In this document: piece after piece, positions 6,593 to 8,947 of the stretch
Layout: each line of letters begins with the position of its first letter
Position numbering within the stretch: the stretch's first letter is position 1
Translations under genes and position numbers: made by a program
Notes under the pieces: generated by a model
What the model saw: only the letters and a program-made list of their open reading frames with translations
Told to the model about the DNA's origin: nothing
The model's database searches: none
Source of the DNA: Candidatus Saccharimonadota bacterium
GTDB lineage: Bacteria > Patescibacteria > Saccharimonadia > Saccharimonadales > UBA4665
NCBI GenBank assembly: GCA_018061705.1
Contig: JAGOTO010000010.1
Location: 1-8,947, forward strand
Reading direction: 5' to 3'
DNA: 8,947 bases

Positions 6593-6615
6593 AGAGCGAT
6601 AAACTGCTCGTTTTT
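6584..6615 (+). terminator. Weak intrinsic terminator after the LysM-CHAP gene
   Basis: TATCGCT (6584-6590) and AGCGATA (6595-6601) form a perfect 7-pair stem over the stop codon with a 4-nt loop. A competing stem, GAGCG (6594-6598) with TGCTC (6605-6609), sits one base before TTTTT (6611-6615). The second is the better placed but short (5 pairs, one G.U). Confidence 0.4.
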
Positions 6616-6717
6616 ATGATACCGCACTGAGCGCACTCGTTATTGCAGATAGACTTTGGTGAGTTGCAGCGAGCGGGCTATGAAAAATAGCAATGCAGAC
6701 AATTGGCGGTGGAGTGA

Positions 6718-8034
<1,317 letters not shown>

Positions 8035-8066
8035 TCACCGTTACTAAGGTTTAGTCGAGGTTCGCA

Positions 8067-8087
8067 GGCCATCGATTATGTTTGGCC
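8067..8087 (+). other. Short stem-loop after obg
   Basis: GGCCA (8067-8071) pairs with TGGCC (8083-8087) over an 11-nt loop. No T-run follows, so termination here is doubtful and obg transcription may run into the next promoter region. Nothing else is recognised in 8035-8098. Confidence 0.2.
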
Positions 8088-8098
8088 GTATCTTGATA

Positions 8099-8127
8099 TT
8101 GTAAATACACAAGCGCTTTGCTATGAT
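8099..8127 (+). promoter_or_regulatory. Promoter of the last gene
   Basis: TTGTAA (8099-8104), 17-bp spacer, TATGAT (8122-8127) preceded by TGC (extended -10). The -35 hexamer and spacer length are identical to those of obg. Six bases separate the -10 from an ATG at 8134, the same geometry as obg. Confidence 0.7.
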
Positions 8128-8171
8128 GAACCCATGACAGATAATGCTGGAATATTATGTTGAAGCGCTTC
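8111..8171 (+). promoter_or_regulatory. Pair of AAGCGCTT palindromes around the promoter
   Basis: AAGCGCTT occurs at 8111-8118, inside the -35/-10 spacer, and again at 8163-8170, where it extends to the perfect 10-bp palindrome GAAGCGCTTC (8162-8171). The copies are 52 bp apart, close to five helical turns. Palindromes with a central CG and AA/TT arms resemble LacI/GalR-family operators. A repressor pair is possible, but the second copy also encodes residues 3-5 of the protein. Confidence 0.3.
8134..8163 (+). CDS. Possible 9-codon leaderless upstream ORF (MTDNAGILC)
   Basis: Its ATG lies exactly where transcription from the 8099-8127 promoter should begin. The TGA overlaps the ATG of the long ORF (8157) by 7 nt in another frame. 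This layout would let ribosomes load on the leaderless AUG and restart at 8157, whose own RBS is weak (GGA at 8149-8151). It may instead be just a spare ATG; conservation would decide. Confidence 0.3.
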   Translation: MTDNAGILC

Positions 8172-8947
8172 GGCAGTAAGGGGTTTGGACATCACTTTTT
8201 GTTTCCGGTCATTGCGGTATTTGCTGTGGGCGCCATTGGCTACTATATGGTTAACGCTTCTGGGGCAGCTCCCGACCGACCTCGTTATAAACGCGCAATG
8301 GTCGACGATGGACCCTATGCATCTCGGGCTAGCGTAGATCCGACATCCAAGATTCGTGACTATCTATCTGGGGGTACTAGCAACAAGTATGCGTTTGCAA
8401 TCACCAACGGCCAAATGTATCACACTGTGCTCAATGTTGGAGTTAATGAACTGGTGACTGTGGCTGACGACGGAACGACCAAATATATCCCAGGATCGTT
8501 AGAAATGCGGATTGCAAACGCGGTCGAATGGAACAAAGCCAATCCAACCAAACGACTCAATGTACACATTCGATTCCATGTTGGCGGTCGAGCGCCAGAC
8601 AAATGGAAAGAATTATGCGGAACGGTCCGCATGGAGGACCCACAATTTGGTGGTGCTGTTGACACTCCTCGTTGGTGGGTAAAAGACGCGGCTGGGTATA
8701 CCTATCGCCGGCTCTATAGCAACGCTATGAAGGCATTGGCACCTGCAGTGACCGCCATAAACAGTAACGAATCGACGAAATATATCATCGGAACTGTGAA
8801 TGCTCCTGGAGCGGCACCAAACTATCCTGAACCAATGATCCTCTATGCATCAAGCTCGGCAGTACGAAGTGCGCTCGCCAGCGGCGGCTTTACCGCAGCC
8901 GAGCACAATAGCTTTATGAAATGGTTCCCCAAAGCATCGGCAGCATT
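8157..8947 (+). CDS. Secreted or membrane-anchored protein of unknown function, 3' end outside window
   Basis: 263 codons are present and the frame is still open at the window edge. The N-terminus has basic residues (MLKRFGSKG) and one hydrophobic segment (about 13-33), consistent with an uncleaved anchor or a signal peptide, so the rest is probably outside the cell. I do not recognise the family. The stretches LNVHIRFHVGGRAPDKW (134-150), YTYRRLYSNAMKALAPAV (181-198) and TKYIIGTVNAPGAAPNYPE (207-225) alternate strand and helix in a way seen in TIM-barrel glycoside hydrolases, with an invariant-looking W150. This is a weak resemblance only. C154 is the only cysteine so far. The start is the first ATG after an in-frame TAA at 8142-8144. 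Confidence 0.75.
   Translation, partial: MLKRFGSKGFGHHFLFPVIAVFAVGAIGYYMVNASGAAPDRPRYKRAMVDDGPYASRASVDPTSKIRDYLSGGTSNKYAFAITNGQMYHTVLNVGVNELVTVADDGTTKYIPGSLEMRIANAVEWNKANPTKRLNVHIRFHVGGRAPDKWKELCGTVRMEDPQFGGAVDTPRWWVKDAAGYTYRRLYSNAMKALAPAVTAINSNESTKYIIGTVNAPGAAPNYPEPMILYASSSAVRSALASGGFTAAEHNSFMKWFPKASAA

Overview
The window looks like chromosomal DNA from a Patescibacteria (CPR) bacterium, most likely Saccharibacteria/TM7. This is inferred from gene content, not from a marker phylogeny. The main evidence is a 668-residue single-pass membrane protein that resembles the CPR proteins usually labelled 'baseplate J/gp47 family'. It sits between an FtsA-type ATPase and a ruvX-mltG pair. UGA is used as an ordinary stop (three of the five complete genes end in TGA), which argues against the SR1/Gracilibacteria recoded lineages.

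Layout, all genes on the + strand. Positions 1-318 hold no recognisable gene but are rich in hairpins and may contain an unidentified structured RNA, possibly transcribed leftward. Positions 319-5113 form a tight four-gene operon: an FtsA-family actin-like ATPase; the large membrane protein, overlapping it by 8 nt; ruvX/yqgF, 2 nt later; and mltG, 1 nt later. Positions 5114-5377 are a regulatory interval with a good promoter, tandem repeats and an inverted repeat spanning the next start codon. Positions 5378-6592 encode a membrane-anchored protein with two LysM modules and a CHAP peptidase domain. After a weak terminator and a textbook promoter, 6754-8034 encodes the Obg/CgtA GTPase. A second textbook promoter precedes a 9-codon mini-ORF and a secreted or membrane-anchored protein that runs off the window end (8157-8947).

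Taken together this is a cell-envelope and growth cluster. An FtsA-like filament former is translationally coupled to a protein with cytoplasmic, membrane and extracellular parts. MltG cuts nascent glycan strands, the LysM-CHAP protein is a candidate peptide-bridge hydrolase, and Obg couples GTP to ribosome assembly.

The most distinctive regulatory pattern is the placement of -10 boxes just upstream of start codons with no Shine-Dalgarno sequence (ftsA-like gene, obg, and the mini-ORF before the last gene). This predicts leaderless mRNAs at promoter-proximal genes, while genes inside the operon carry normal ribosome binding sites.
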